Counted from the stretch's first letter, positions 1 to 9,256 are shown. The stretch: 64,000 nt of DNA from Flavobacterium sp. 83 (GCF_000744835.1 NZ_JQMS01000001.1:1364001-1428000); one strand, 5' to 3'. Program-made: numbers and translations. Notes: generated by a model not told the origin, from the sequence alone.

Positions 1-14
1 TTGTGTTAACCTAA

Positions 15-1703
15 TTATTTAATATCTCTTAATCGTAATTGTAAACTGATATTTCCTTTCCATTCGTTTTCATCAATAGAATAAACGATTTCAAAAGGTT
101 GTCCGTTTTTAGTAGTTTCTAATTTTTTGCCTAAGCCAAAACCAATTGCAGCAATGCCATCGGAATTATTTTGTTTTACAAACAGTTTTAAATGTTCGTC
201 TTCTTGTCCCATTGGCTTTCCGTAACCGGTATCTTTTACATTTTTGGTCAGGAAAACGGGTGTCATATTTTGCGGTCCAAAAGGTTCAAATTGTTTTAGA
301 ATCCGAGTCAGTTTTGGAGTAATATCGGCAAAATTAATTTCTGCGTCAACTGAAATTTCAGGAGTTAACATATCCGGATGGATGGTTTTTTCTACTTCTT
401 TTTCGAAAGCATCTTTGAAAAGTTGGTAATTTTCTTCCTTCAAAGTCATTCCGGCAGCATACATATGACCACCAAATTGTTCTAAATGTTCCGCACAGGC
501 TTCCAATGCATTATAAACATCAAATCCTTTCACAGAACGTGCTGAAGCGGCATATTTATCGCCGCTTTTAGTAAAAACCAAGGTTGGCCGATAATAGGTT
601 TCTATCAATCGGGACGCTACAATCCCAATAACTCCTTTGTGCCAATCTTCTTGAAAAACAACGGATGTAAACCGCTCTTTTTCCTGATTGTCTTCAATTT
701 GTGAAAGCGCTTCTTTAGTAATTTGTTTGTCTAATTCTTTCCGGTCTGAATTGTATTTTTCTATTTCAGAGGCAAATTGTTGCGCTTGCTCAAAATCAAA
801 TTCGGTTAACAATTCCACCGCATGATTGCCGTGTTTAATGCGTCCCGCAGCATTTATTCGTGGTGCGATGATGAAAACAACATCGGTAATATCTAAAATT
901 TGTTTTTTTACTTGATGGATTAACGCTTTTATTCCGGGTCTTGGTTGTGAGTTGATAACTTGCAATCCAAAATATGCCAACACTCTATTTTCCCCAGTCA
1001 TCGGTACAATATCAGCCGCAATGGCTGCCGCAACCAAATCCAAATAGGGGAATAAGTCTTCAATAGTTTCCTCTCGATTTTGCCCTAAAGCCTGAATTAA
1101 TTTGAAACCAATTCCGCAACCGCATAATTCGTCATACGGATAGTTGCAATCGTCCCGTTTTGGGTCGAGAACTGCAACTGCTTTCGGTAAATTTTTACCA
1201 GGTCTGTGGTGATCACAAATGATAAAATCAATGTTTCGCTCTTTGGCGTAAGCCACATGATCGATGGATTTTATACCACAATCCAAAGCAATGATGAGCG
1301 AAAATCCATTGTCATCCGCAAAGTCAATTCCTTTAAACGAAACGCCATAACCTTCGTCATAACGATCCGGAATGTAGGTCGCCACGTTTGGATAATAGGT
1401 CTTTAAATAGGAAGAAACGAGTGAAACTGCTGTGGTTCCATCGACATCATAATCGCCAAAAACGAGAATATTTTCCTCATTTTCAATCGCTTTTTCGATT
1501 CGGGCAACTGCTTTTTCCATATCTTTCATCAAATATGGATCGTGTAAATCATCTAAACTGGGACGAAAAAATCGTTTGGCATCTTCAAAAGTTTCAATAC
1601 CGCGTTGCACTAATAAGGTTGCCACAAAATCTTCCACATTCAGAGATTGAGCGAGATGTTTTATCTTTTCTTCAGAAGGTTTTGATTTAATGGTCCAACG
1701 CAT
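15..1703 (-). CDS. recJ: Single-stranded-DNA-specific 5'-3' exonuclease RecJ
   Basis: Cytoplasmic DHH-family nuclease that degrades single-stranded DNA 5' to 3' in RecF-pathway recombination and in base-excision and mismatch repair. The 562-residue product carries the first DHH-family motif DYDVDG at residues 84-89 and the DHH signature at 164-166, which bind the catalytic metal ions. A glycine-rich GGHMYAAGM segment of the DHHA1 domain lies near residue 415, followed by the C-terminal OB-like region. The length is typical of the family and the ATG at 1703 begins the conserved N-terminal region. The gene lies at the window edge; the next gene upstream has the same orientation but is separated by a palindromic repeat, so co-transcription is uncertain. 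The family assignment is secure. Confidence 0.97.
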   Translation of the reverse strand: MRWTIKSKPSEEKIKHLAQSLNVEDFVATLLVQRGIETFEDAKRFFRPSLDDLHDPYLMKDMEKAVARIEKAIENEENILVFGDYDVDGTTAVSLVSSYLKTYYPNVATYIPDRYDEGYGVSFKGIDFADDNGFSLIIALDCGIKSIDHVAYAKERNIDFIICDHHRPGKNLPKAVAVLDPKRDDCNYPYDELCGCGIGFKLIQALGQNREETIEDLFPYLDLVAAAIAADIVPMTGENRVLAYFGLQVINSQPRPGIKALIHQVKKQILDITDVVFIIAPRINAAGRIKHGNHAVELLTEFDFEQAQQFASEIEKYNSDRKELDKQITKEALSQIEDNQEKERFTSVVFQEDWHKGVIGIVASRLIETYYRPTLVFTKSGDKYAASARSVKGFDVYNALEACAEHLEQFGGHMYAAGMTLKEENYQLFKDAFEKEVEKTIHPDMLTPEISVDAEINFADITPKLTRILKQFEPFGPQNMTPVFLTKNVKDTGYGKPMGQEDEHLKLFVKQNNSDGIAAIGFGLGKKLETTKNGQPFEIVYSIDENEWKGNISLQLRLRDIK

Positions 1704-1738
1704 ATTGATTTGGTATTATAAAATTGTGTTAGGAATTT

Positions 1739-1796
1739 TGTCAGGTCGAGCGCAGTCGAGACCAACCGATGTGTCTCGACTGCGCTCGACCTGACA
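1739..1796. repeat. Perfect palindromic repeat containing GAGCGCAGTCGAG
   Basis: Two 24-nt arms, 1739-1762 and 1773-1796, are exact reverse complements around a 10-nt loop. The core GAGCGCAGTCGAG (1748-1760, and in reverse at 1775-1787) recurs twice inside leuS. It is GC-rich against AT-rich surroundings and there is no T-run typical of a terminator. It could still end the HopJ-gene transcript, but a mobile REP-like element is the better reading. Confidence 0.9.
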
Positions 1797-1810
1797 GCGA
1801 ATTTTAATTT

Positions 1811-2155
1811 TTATTTCAACACTAAAGCACTTCCATAAAACGCAATTCCATTCCAGTCGGTTTTCATAAAATTACGAATGTTTTGGTGATCTGTTCCGTT
1901 TGGGTTTTTCAAAACATCATCGTAGTAATACGCTCCAAAACAAGCCAGTGTAGCTGCTTTTGATAAGTTATGAATTTCGCCGAAAGCAAATAATTTGCAA
2001 GATCCTGAATTTTCTCCTGCTGCATTGTGTTGCAAACCGTTCTCGAATGCTGTTGGTGTAAAGTCGTAGTTTTCTTCGATAGTTGCAATGGTCTCCGAAA
2101 ATGCTATTGATTCAGGAGTTTGTGTTAATTTTTCTAAAAAAGCGGCTATAGTCAT
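1811..2155 (-). CDS. HopJ-family protein
   Basis: A 114-residue protein matching the HopJ family, named after a Pseudomonas type III effector but widespread in bacteria that have no type III secretion. Recognisable segments are the N-terminal helical part (FLEKLTQTPESIAF), the FENGLQHNAAGENSGSC segment around residues 37-53 and the FGAYYYDDVL segment near residue 73. It has no signal peptide or membrane segment, so it is probably cytoplasmic. It is the last gene of a tight run with the oxidoreductase (15 bp upstream) and rsmI. Its biochemical function is unknown; nothing here suggests secretion into a host, and a housekeeping role is more likely. Confidence 0.85.
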   Translation of the reverse strand: MTIAAFLEKLTQTPESIAFSETIATIEENYDFTPTAFENGLQHNAAGENSGSCKLFAFGEIHNLSKAATLACFGAYYYDDVLKNPNGTDHQNIRNFMKTDWNGIAFYGSALVLK

Positions 2156-2170
2156 ATTGATTTTAATTGT

Positions 2171-3223
2171 TTAAAATTGTGAAGCGATTGTTTTCGCGGC
2201 AAAAATAGCGCCATCCATGTAACCAGGGTTTTGAGTAGCGGTTTCGGCCCCGGAAATATATAGTTTATCTGTTAATAATGGGGTTTTAAAGAGTAAATGT
2301 CCGTTATTTTGGTGCGGTAATACGAGTTGCTCGTACGGATGAAATGCTAAAGGTTCTTCCCTCCAAACGTTTTCATAATAGCATACATAATCGGTAGCTT
2401 CTGACCCAAAGAAAGTCGTTAATTGTGCAATCACTTTCTCTTTACGTTCCTCCAAGGAAAGAACTGCGGTTCCACCATTTAGGAATCCTTTCAGCGCAAA
2501 ACCGGAATTGTCGGCGGTGCTGTGGTCGTACATTTCCTGAATGATACTGGCTTGGCTGAATAACGTTCCAGAGTAGTTATTCTTTTTCCAAAATGGAGTT
2601 TTATATTCCACAGCGAATTTTATGGATTCGCCCATCCAAGTATGGGTTTTCTTGGCTAGTTGTGTGAAATTTTCGGGTAATTTAGGTTCGAAAATCACCG
2701 AGTTTACCAGTAAATTAGGCGGAATAGTACTAATCACTTTATCAGCTGAATAACTATTACCACTTGAATCAGTTACGATTAATTGGTTGTTTTCCTCTTT
2801 TATTCCCGTTATTATGGTTTGTGTTTTAATATGCTGCATGTCAATCTCAGATGCTAATTTCTCAATTAGTGTTGCTGTTCCGCCCTCAATGCGAAAAGAA
2901 GGTTCTTCGGAATCTGAGATTTTAAATTTTTGTGGCGGTACAAAAGACATCGTTTCAAATAATGAAATACCTTTTGTATGTTGTCTAAAATAGGGTAATT
3001 TTAAAGTGTGGAGTACTTCCAAAAGATGTTGATGTTGGTTTCCAAACCAAGTCGCACCCATTTCCATCGTGACACCTGTTATGCCCGTTATGGTTTTTAT
3101 GCGACCTCCAATTCTGGTATTAGCCTCCAATATTAGAACTTCTATTCCTTTTTTTTGAAGTAAAAAAGCGGTGTAAAGTCCGCAAAGTCCCGCACCGATT
3201 ACAATAACTTTTTCCTTTTTCAT
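2171..3223 (-). CDS. FAD-dependent amine oxidase-like oxidoreductase
   Basis: A flavoprotein of the amine oxidase/protoporphyrinogen oxidase fold, 350 residues. It starts with the FAD-binding Rossmann motif GAGLCG (residues 10-15), followed by the acidic ribose-binding residue in LILEANTRIGGRI around residue 35, and ends with the second FAD contact ISGAETATQNPGYMDGAI near the C-terminus. The family oxidises amines or similar substrates with oxygen as acceptor; the substrate cannot be read from sequence. It has no signal peptide. It lies 2 bp downstream of rsmI and 15 bp upstream of the HopJ gene, which implies co-transcription but does not reveal the pathway. At 350 residues it is shorter than typical monoamine oxidases (about 450). 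Confidence 0.85.
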   Translation of the reverse strand: MKKEKVIVIGAGLCGLYTAFLLQKKGIEVLILEANTRIGGRIKTITGITGVTMEMGATWFGNQHQHLLEVLHTLKLPYFRQHTKGISLFETMSFVPPQKFKISDSEEPSFRIEGGTATLIEKLASEIDMQHIKTQTIITGIKEENNQLIVTDSSGNSYSADKVISTIPPNLLVNSVIFEPKLPENFTQLAKKTHTWMGESIKFAVEYKTPFWKKNNYSGTLFSQASIIQEMYDHSTADNSGFALKGFLNGGTAVLSLEERKEKVIAQLTTFFGSEATDYVCYYENVWREEPLAFHPYEQLVLPHQNNGHLLFKTPLLTDKLYISGAETATQNPGYMDGAIFAAKTIASQF

Positions 3224-3225
3224 GA

Positions 3226-3939
3226 TTATTCTTCAGCTGAGAATTTAGATTTTTTAGGTTCTTTTGTTATTGGTTTTCCGCCCACAACCACAACAATTTC
3301 TCCTCTAGGAGCTGTTTTTTCAAAATGAGTTAAAACTTCTCGTACTGTTCCTCGAATATTTTCTTCGTGCAGTTTGGATAGTTCCCTAGAAACTGATATT
3401 TGACGGTCTTCGCCAAAATAAGTAATGAATTCGGCTAAAGTCTTCACTAATTTGTGCGGTGAAACATATAAAATCATTGTACGGGTTTCTTCGGCTAAAG
3501 CTAAATAACGGGTTTGTTTCCCTTTTTTATCAGGCAAGAATCCTTCAAAAACAAACTTGTCATTGGGTAAACCGCTGTTTACTAATGCAGGGACAAATGC
3601 CGTTGCACCAGGCAAACATTCTACTTCAACTCCATTTTCGACACAAGCGCGGGTTAATAAAAAGCCTGGATCAGAAATGGCCGGCGTTCCCGCATCCGAA
3701 ATTAAGGCGATATTTTCTCCAGCTTTTAATCTAGAAATTAAATTTTCGATAGTTTTGTGTTCATTGTGCATGTGATGGCTGTACATGTGTGTGCCAATTT
3801 CAAAATGCTTCAACAATTTCCCGCTGGTTCGCGTGTCTTCGGCTAGAATCAAATCGACTTCTTTAAGAATCCGAATTGCTCGGAAAGTCATGTCTTCGAG
3901 ATTGCCGATAGGCGTGGGAACGATATATAATTTTGACAT
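3226..3939 (-). CDS. rsmI: 16S rRNA (cytidine1402-2'-O)-methyltransferase RsmI
   Basis: SAM-dependent enzyme that 2'-O-methylates C1402 in the decoding centre of 16S rRNA. The 237-residue product has the tetrapyrrole-methylase fold: the N-terminal motif VPTPIGNLEDMT (residues 7-18), AEDTRTSG near residue 35, and the SDAGTPAISDPG loop near residue 81 that binds SAM. It is shorter than the E. coli protein (286 residues) because the C-terminal extension is absent, which is usual in this phylum. It is first in an operon with the oxidoreductase and HopJ genes. The assignment is secure. Confidence 0.96.
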   Translation of the reverse strand: MSKLYIVPTPIGNLEDMTFRAIRILKEVDLILAEDTRTSGKLLKHFEIGTHMYSHHMHNEHKTIENLISRLKAGENIALISDAGTPAISDPGFLLTRACVENGVEVECLPGATAFVPALVNSGLPNDKFVFEGFLPDKKGKQTRYLALAEETRTMILYVSPHKLVKTLAEFITYFGEDRQISVSRELSKLHEENIRGTVREVLTHFEKTAPRGEIVVVVGGKPITKEPKKSKFSAEE

Positions 3940-3983
3940 AAATTAAAAAATTAAACGCATCCCGAATTTTCGAGATAAGAAGT

Positions 3984-4024
3984 AAAACGGAATGAATTTT
4001 AAAACTTAAAATCCATTCCGTTTT
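3984..4024 (-). terminator. Hairpin downstream of the acidic-protein gene
   Basis: The arms 3984-3994 and 4014-4024 (AAAACGGAATG and its complement) are perfect inverted repeats between the end of the gene at 4073 and the start of rsmI at 3939. A T-rich stretch follows on both strands. It probably ends the upstream minus-strand transcript, which makes rsmI the first gene of its own unit. Confidence 0.6.
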
Positions 4025-4072
4025 TTATTATTTTGTTGTTTTTTAAAGGAACTTAGAACAATTCAAATGGAA

Positions 4073-5032
4073 TTACAAGAATTTTTTCTCGATAATATCC
4101 ATAAAACGTTCCTCGTAATCTTGTTTGCCTTCCCAGTTATTGTAATCTGGTTTCACCATTTCCTGAATAAAGTCTCTAGTTTCGTAGAAAGTGTCAAACG
4201 TGATTAATTGATTTAAAACACGGTTGTAATCCTCGCTGCTGTTGCCAAAAAGGTGTTTTGTAAAGGCAATGCGATCATTCAAATCGATATTGATATTTTT
4301 GGCTAATTTTTCGTTTAGGGAAGCTATTTTTGGTTCTACCGGTTCCGCTTTTACTTCTTCAATGGTGTCCAGTTGTTTTTCTTCAAAATCAATGGCAATG
4401 GCGGTAGGAATATTTTCAAGCGGATGTACTTTTACAAACTGAGTATCGCTGTAATTACCACCTAATAAATCTTCAAAAGAAATTTGGACTGCTTCCATTT
4501 TCTTTGGTGTTTCAATTTCAGCTACTTTTTCTTCTTCAACTTCTTCAACTTCTTCTTCTGATAATTCGAAAGCTGGTACGAATGGAGCGGTTTCTGGCGC
4601 AGATATTTCTTCTTTAATTTCAGCGTCCGCAACTATCTCTTCTTCAATTTCAGGTTCTTTCTCGGTAACTGTTTCTTCTTTTTCCTCTAACGGATTTTCC
4701 TCGGTTTCCTCAGAAATTATTTCTTCTGGAACAATAGTCGCAGTTGGTTGAAATAATCCAGTTTTTTCTGTTGTAATGTCTTCAATAGCTACTTTCGTTT
4801 CAGGTTTAGTAGTTTCTTGTTGTTCAAAAACTTCCGTAATTTTTTTCTCTATTTCGGTAATTCCAATAGTTGGTTTTGCGTCACTAAAATGCTCGTCTAC
4901 AAATCGCAAGACAGAAAGTTTTTCATACAGTTTCTGAGTTTCCAAATATAATTGATTGATATCAGATTTATTTTTTAGTTGTAATATTCTGTGTGCAATG
5001 CTGATTAAATCGGCTTCCAATTTTTTTTTCAT
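4073..5032 (-). CDS. Hypothetical acidic protein with a long Glu-rich linker
   Basis: A 319-residue protein that I do not recognise. The N-terminal 60 residues look helical, with heptad-like leucines (ISIAHRILQL, ETQKLYEKLSVLR). Residues about 65-185 form a low-complexity linker rich in Glu, Thr, Pro and Val, and the C-terminal 110 residues (from about IASLNEKLAKNINIDLNDRIAFTKHLF) look folded, with conserved-looking aromatic residues (YNRVLNQLITFDTFYETRDF). There is no signal peptide or membrane span, so it is probably cytoplasmic. It has its own downstream hairpin and diverges from tdk. A scaffold or adaptor joining two small domains is a guess from architecture only. Confidence 0.75.
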   Translation of the reverse strand: MKKKLEADLISIAHRILQLKNKSDINQLYLETQKLYEKLSVLRFVDEHFSDAKPTIGITEIEKKITEVFEQQETTKPETKVAIEDITTEKTGLFQPTATIVPEEIISEETEENPLEEKEETVTEKEPEIEEEIVADAEIKEEISAPETAPFVPAFELSEEEVEEVEEEKVAEIETPKKMEAVQISFEDLLGGNYSDTQFVKVHPLENIPTAIAIDFEEKQLDTIEEVKAEPVEPKIASLNEKLAKNINIDLNDRIAFTKHLFGNSSEDYNRVLNQLITFDTFYETRDFIQEMVKPDYNNWEGKQDYEERFMDIIEKKFL

Positions 5033-5131
5033 AACTTAGAAATTATAGTGTGTTAGGCGGGTCTTTTTCAATAAATTCCTTCCTGAGTTTTATTTAGCCT
5101 TAGGAAGAAGTAACCTTTAATAAAAATGTTA

Positions 5132-5139
5132 TACTTTTG
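5132..5139 (+). promoter_or_regulatory. Candidate -7 element TAnnTTTG of tdk
   Basis: TACTTTTG fits the Bacteroidota -7 consensus TAnnTTTG and lies about 90 bp before the preferred tdk start. It overlaps an alternative TTG start at 5137, which argues against that longer reading. No clear -33 TTG is visible. Confidence 0.45.
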
Positions 5140-5229
5140 AAACGACGTAAAAGTATAAAATTTTTAAGTCGGTTTTATCCGTTACAAAGTAATAAAAACT
5201 ATTCATTTTTTAAGTCAGAAAAATACAAA

Positions 5230-5820
5230 ATGTTTCTCGAAAATACAGTAAATCATAAAGAACAATTTGGTTGGATTGAAGTCATTTGTGGCTCTATGTT
5301 TTCGGGTAAAACCGAGGAACTCATTCGTCGTTTGAAAAGAGCGCAATTTGCCAAACAAAAAGTTGAAATTTTCAAACCGGAAATAGATACACGCTATCAT
5401 GACGATATGGTAGTTTCGCATGATGCTAACGAAATTCGTTCCACGCCCGTTCCCGCTGCTGCAAATATTGCTATTTTGGCGCAAGGTTGTGATGTGGTGG
5501 GAATTGACGAAGCTCAGTTTTTTGATGATGAAATTGTCAAAATTTGTAATGATTTGGCAAACCAGGGAATCCGTGTAATTGTTGCCGGATTGGATATGGA
5601 TTTTAAGGGAAATCCTTTTGGCCCGATGCCCGCATTAATGGCTACTGCCGAATATGTTACTAAAGTTCATGCTGTATGCACTCGCACCGGAAATCTGGCG
5701 AATTACAGTTTCCGTAAAACAGATAATGACAAACTAGTCATGCTGGGGGAAACGGAAGAGTACGAGCCATTGAGTCGTGCTGCGTATTATCACGCAATGC
5801 GCAAAGATCAGGATAAATAG
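5230..5820 (+). CDS. tdk: Thymidine kinase (type II, TK1-like)
   Basis: Cytoplasmic salvage enzyme that phosphorylates thymidine to dTMP with ATP. The P-loop GSMFSGKT lies at residues 21-28 and the Walker B-like DEAQFFDDE near residue 91. I chose the ATG at 5230, giving 196 residues, because an in-frame TTG at 5137 would add 31 basic residues unlike the family and overlaps a likely promoter. Oddity: family members usually carry four zinc-binding cysteines near the C-terminus, but here only one remains (HAVCTRTG) and the CxxC end is replaced by SRAAYYHA. The gene diverges from the acidic-protein gene and converges on rpoN across a shared terminator. Confidence 0.95.
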   Translation: MFLENTVNHKEQFGWIEVICGSMFSGKTEELIRRLKRAQFAKQKVEIFKPEIDTRYHDDMVVSHDANEIRSTPVPAAANIAILAQGCDVVGIDEAQFFDDEIVKICNDLANQGIRVIVAGLDMDFKGNPFGPMPALMATAEYVTKVHAVCTRTGNLANYSFRKTDNDKLVMLGETEEYEPLSRAAYYHAMRKDQDK

Positions 5821-5839
5821 ATATTTGGAAATATAATTT

Positions 5840-5879
5840 AAAAAAGGGGAAATTTGTTTCAAACAAACTTCCCCTTTTT
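5840..5879. terminator. Bidirectional terminator between tdk and rpoN
   Basis: A-rich flank, AAAAGGGGAA and its complement TTCCCCTTTT, with an inner TTTGTTT/AAACAAA pairing, form a long stem followed by T-runs on both strands. It lies between the convergent tdk and rpoN genes. Confidence 0.85.
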
Positions 5880-5898
5880 AGTATTTTTAATTTTCCGT

Positions 5899-7365
5899 TT
5901 ACATCTTCTTTCTCATTCTCGCCACTGGAATATCCAGTTGTTCTCTGTATTTTGCAATCGTTCTTCTCGCAATTGGATAGCCTTTTTCTTTAAGGATTTC
6001 GGCTAATTGATCGTCTGGAAGCGGTTTGAGTTTGTCCTCTTCATCAATAACATCTTTTAGGATTTTCTTGATTTCAAGGGTGGAAACTTCCTCACCTTGG
6101 TCGTTAGTCATCGCTTCCGAGAAGAATTCTTTTATCAATTTAGTGCCATAAGGCGTTTCTACGTATTTGCTGTTGGCTACACGGGAAACAGTCGAAATGT
6201 CAAGACCTACCATATCCGCAATGTCTTTTAGAATCATCGGTTTTAGCTTAGTTTCATCACCGTCGAGGAAATATTCTTCCTGATAATGCATAATAGCATT
6301 CATGGTGACAAAAAGCGTTTCTTGGCGTTGGCGTATCGCATCGATAAACCATTTAGCCGAATCGAGTTTTTGCTTGATGAACTGCACGGCATCTTTTTGC
6401 TGCGCTGATTTATCACGGGAATCCTTATAGGTTTGCATCATTTCCTGATAATCTTTGGAAACGTGCAGGGAAGGAGCATTTCGTCCGTTTAAGGTCAGTT
6501 CCAGCTCGCCGTCCACAATTCGTATAGCAAAATCAGGAACTACATTTTCAGTTACTTTGTTATTTCCGGTGAAAGATCCTCCTGGTTTTGGATTCAGTTT
6601 TTCTATTTCGTGAATGGCTTTTTTAAGCTGCTCATTCGAAACGTTGTATTTTTGAATTAATTTATCGTAATGTTTTTTGGTAAATGCATCAAACTGATTT
6701 TCGATAATATCAGTGGCTAATTCAACTGATTCCGTTGGTGTTTTGTGTTTCAATTGCAACAACAAACATTCCTGCAAATCTCGTGCTCCCACGCCTGAAG
6801 GTTCCAGTTCATGAATGACCTGCAACATTTTTTCTACCATTTTCTCATCAGTATAAATACCTTGAGTAAATGCCATATCGTCTACCATATCAGGTACACT
6901 GCGACGAATGTAGCCCATATCGTCAATACTTCCTACTAGAAATTCGGCAATTTCACGCTCTTCATCATTCAGAATGAACGTATTCAACTGATTGATTAAA
7001 TCCTGATGAAAACTTACTGGAGCCGCAAAAGGAGTTTCGCGATCATCGTCATCGTCACTGTAATTGTTGGCTTGAGTTTTGTAATCGGGTGTTTCGTCGT
7101 TACTTAAATATTCGTCGATGTTAATGTCTTCGGCTTCAATTCTGTCTGATTCCGAATCATCATAATCGTCATAATCTTCATTTTCGAACTCGTCTTTTTC
7201 GTAATCCTCTTCTTCTTTTCCAGTTTCCAGCGCTGGATTTTCGTTCATTTCTTCCAATAAACGTTGTTCAAAAGCTTGCGTTGGCAATTGAATTAACTTC
7301 ATCAACTGTATTTGTTGAGGAGATAATTTCTGTGATAATTTTAAATTTAAGAATTGCTTTAGCAT
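5899..7365 (-). CDS. rpoN: RNA polymerase sigma-54 factor
   Basis: Alternative sigma factor that directs RNA polymerase to -24/-12 promoters and needs AAA+ activators to open them. In the 488-residue product, region I (residues 1-50, rich in Gln and Leu) contacts activators; residues about 52-115 are a strongly acidic region II; the core-binding and HTH regions follow (DISTVSRVANSKYVETPYG). The RpoN box ARRTIAKYR at residues 466-474 is intact and reads the -24 element. It lies downstream of asnS with about 75 bp between; a weak inverted repeat (TTTAAAGT with its complement) lies in that gap. None of its AAA+ activators is encoded in the window. Confidence 0.97.
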   Translation of the reverse strand: MLKQFLNLKLSQKLSPQQIQLMKLIQLPTQAFEQRLLEEMNENPALETGKEEEDYEKDEFENEDYDDYDDSESDRIEAEDINIDEYLSNDETPDYKTQANNYSDDDDDRETPFAAPVSFHQDLINQLNTFILNDEEREIAEFLVGSIDDMGYIRRSVPDMVDDMAFTQGIYTDEKMVEKMLQVIHELEPSGVGARDLQECLLLQLKHKTPTESVELATDIIENQFDAFTKKHYDKLIQKYNVSNEQLKKAIHEIEKLNPKPGGSFTGNNKVTENVVPDFAIRIVDGELELTLNGRNAPSLHVSKDYQEMMQTYKDSRDKSAQQKDAVQFIKQKLDSAKWFIDAIRQRQETLFVTMNAIMHYQEEYFLDGDETKLKPMILKDIADMVGLDISTVSRVANSKYVETPYGTKLIKEFFSEAMTNDQGEEVSTLEIKKILKDVIDEEDKLKPLPDDQLAEILKEKGYPIARRTIAKYREQLDIPVARMRKKM

Positions 7366-7442
7366 TTTATATTTTGTTGTTTTTGTTTAAGGTTTAAAGT
7401 TTCAGGTTGTTGAACTTGACACTTTAAACGGGAAACAAATTT

Positions 7443-8879
7443 TTAAAATTCCGCATTCAATGGTGTTCTTGGAAAAGGAATTACATCACGTATGTTGGTC
7501 ATTCCTGTTACAAATAATACCAATCTTTCGAATCCAAGACCAAAACCTGAGTGAACTGCTGAACCGAATCGTCGGGTATCAAGGTACCACCACAATTCTT
7601 CTTCATTAATTCCTAAGGCTTTCATTTTTTCAACCAAAACATCAAAACGTTCTTCTCTTTGAGAACCTCCTACGATTTCTCCAATTCCAGGGAAAAGGAT
7701 ATCCATGGCGCGAACTGTTTTTCCGTCTTCGTTCAAACGCATATAAAATGCTTTGATATTTGCCGGGTAATCAAACAAGATTACAGGACATTTAAAGTGT
7801 TTTTCTACCAAATAACGTTCGTGCTCTGACTGTAAATCAGCACCCCATTCGTTGAGAATATAGTTGAATTTTTTCTTTTTATTTGGTGTACAATCTCTTA
7901 AAATGTCAATGGCTTCCGTATACGAAACACGTTTGAAATTGTTTTCCAAAACAAAGTTTAATTTTTCTAAAAGAGGCATTTCGCTTCTGTCTGCCGCTGG
8001 TTTAGATTTCTCTTCGTCCAATAATCTTCCTTCAAGGAATTTCAAATCCTCCGGACATTTGTCCATAGCATATTTGATTACATATTGAATGAAATCTTCA
8101 GCCAAATCCATGTTGTCATTCAAATCATTGAAAGCCACTTCCGGCTCAATCATCCAAAATTCCGCAAGGTGACGCGAAGTATTCGAGTTTTCGGCTCTAA
8201 AAGTTGGTCCAAAAGTATAAATTTGACCCAAAGCCATGGCGAAAGTTTCTCCTTCCAGTTGCCCCGAAACCGTTAGGTTCGTTTCTTTTCCGAAGAAATC
8301 TTCCTTGTAATTCACTTTTCCGTCTTCATTTCTTGGTGTTCCGTCAAATGGCAAAGCGGTAACTTTAAACATTTCACCGGCACCTTCAGCATCCGAACCT
8401 GTAATGATTGGCGTATTCACATACACAAAACCTTTCTCTTGAAAATAACTGTGAACCGCATACGACAATACCGAACGTACTCTCATTATGGCTCCAAATA
8501 TATTCGTACGCACTCTTAAATGCGCATTTTCACGCAAGAAATCCAAGCTTGGTTTGTTTTTTGGCTGTATCGGGAATTTCTCTGCATCTGAATCTCCAAG
8601 AATTTCTAGTTTTGCCACTTGAATTTCAAATTTCTGTCCGGCACCTTTACTTTCTACCAAAGTTCCCGTTACAGATATTGCTGCTCCAGTCGTAATTCTC
8701 CTTAAAGTCTCATCAGGAGTATTCTCAAAATCGACAACACATTGTATATTATCAATGGTTGAACCATCGTTTAAGGCAATAAATTGATTGTTTCTAAAAG
8801 TTCTCACCCATCCTTTTGCATTTACTTCATGAAGCGTCATGGCGCTGTTTAGTAAGTCTTTAACTTTTGTATGTCTCAT
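7443..8879 (-). CDS. asnS: Asparaginyl-tRNA synthetase
   Basis: Class IIb synthetase that charges tRNA-Asn. The N-terminal OB-fold anticodon domain spans about residues 1-110 ([13 protein letters not shown] start, QCVVDFEN); the catalytic domain carries motif 2 ([21 protein letters not shown] region) and motif 3 ([15 protein letters not shown]) near the C-terminus. I chose the ATG at 8879, giving 478 residues. An in-frame start at 8954 would add 25 hydrophobic residues that do not belong to the family. The usual family length is about 465-480. A gene-free, repeat-rich stretch lies upstream. Confidence 0.96.
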   Translation of the reverse strand: MRHTKVKDLLNSAMTLHEVNAKGWVRTFRNNQFIALNDGSTIDNIQCVVDFENTPDETLRRITTGAAISVTGTLVESKGAGQKFEIQVAKLEILGDSDAEKFPIQPKNKPSLDFLRENAHLRVRTNIFGAIMRVRSVLSYAVHSYFQEKGFVYVNTPIITGSDAEGAGEMFKVTALPFDGTPRNEDGKVNYKEDFFGKETNLTVSGQLEGETFAMALGQIYTFGPTFRAENSNTSRHLAEFWMIEPEVAFNDLNDNMDLAEDFIQYVIKYAMDKCPEDLKFLEGRLLDEEKSKPAADRSEMPLLEKLNFVLENNFKRVSYTEAIDILRDCTPNKKKKFNYILNEWGADLQSEHERYLVEKHFKCPVILFDYPANIKAFYMRLNEDGKTVRAMDILFPGIGEIVGGSQREERFDVLVEKMKALGINEEELWWYLDTRRFGSAVHSGFGLGFERLVLFVTGMTNIRDVIPFPRTPLNAEF

Positions 8880-8973
8880 TTTAAGTATATAATTGATATT
8901 AAAAAACATCGTGTATCCGAACTGCAAATATAAAGGATTTGTTTTAAAAGTCATTGCGACAAATAGGGTAATC

Positions 8974-9052
8974 AGGAGCTATTTCCCGCTATTCGCTGTA
9001 TCGTTGTGTTTTTAAAGAAAAAACACAAAGGATGCCGCTTCTATCGGGGCTA
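8974..9052 (+). repeat. AGGAGCTA-type intergenic repeat, copy 1
   Basis: Starts AGGAGCTATTTCCCGCTATT and ends CTTCTATCGGGGCTA. In its middle lies a perfect 10-bp hairpin (9004-9013 with 9019-9028, TTGTGTTTTT, 5-nt loop). The ends align with copy 2 on the other strand. From memory, similar elements are scattered through Flavobacterium genomes. Confidence 0.75.
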
Positions 9053-9256
9053 AACGAATGGGAATAGTTAGAAATTTTTCGTTTCTATTGTCATTGCTTC
9101 GCCAGTCCGGATGTTACCCTCGTGTTTGACCGAGGAGGAATGATAAGTTAGCAAGTGAAGTTTTGAATAAAGATGTTTTTAGTTTACTGCAATTACCTAG
9201 CCCCCAATTACTTCACTTAGCTATAATTTTTATAGGAGTTTAGTGAACTATGTTTG

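Noticed and set aside
1388..1690. 100-codon ORF opposite recJ
   Set aside because: It lies wholly inside a secure conserved gene and has no family-like sequence.
1811..2155. HopJ as a virulence effector
   Set aside because: The family occurs widely without type III secretion, and no secretion or effector genes are near.
5137..5229. TTG start extending thymidine kinase by 31 residues
   Set aside because: The added residues are basic and unlike the family, and the TTG lies inside a TAnnTTTG promoter match; the ATG at 5230 gives the family start.
8880..8954. Upstream start extending AsnRS by 25 residues
   Set aside because: The extension is hydrophobic and not part of the OB-fold start; ATG 8879 fits the family length.
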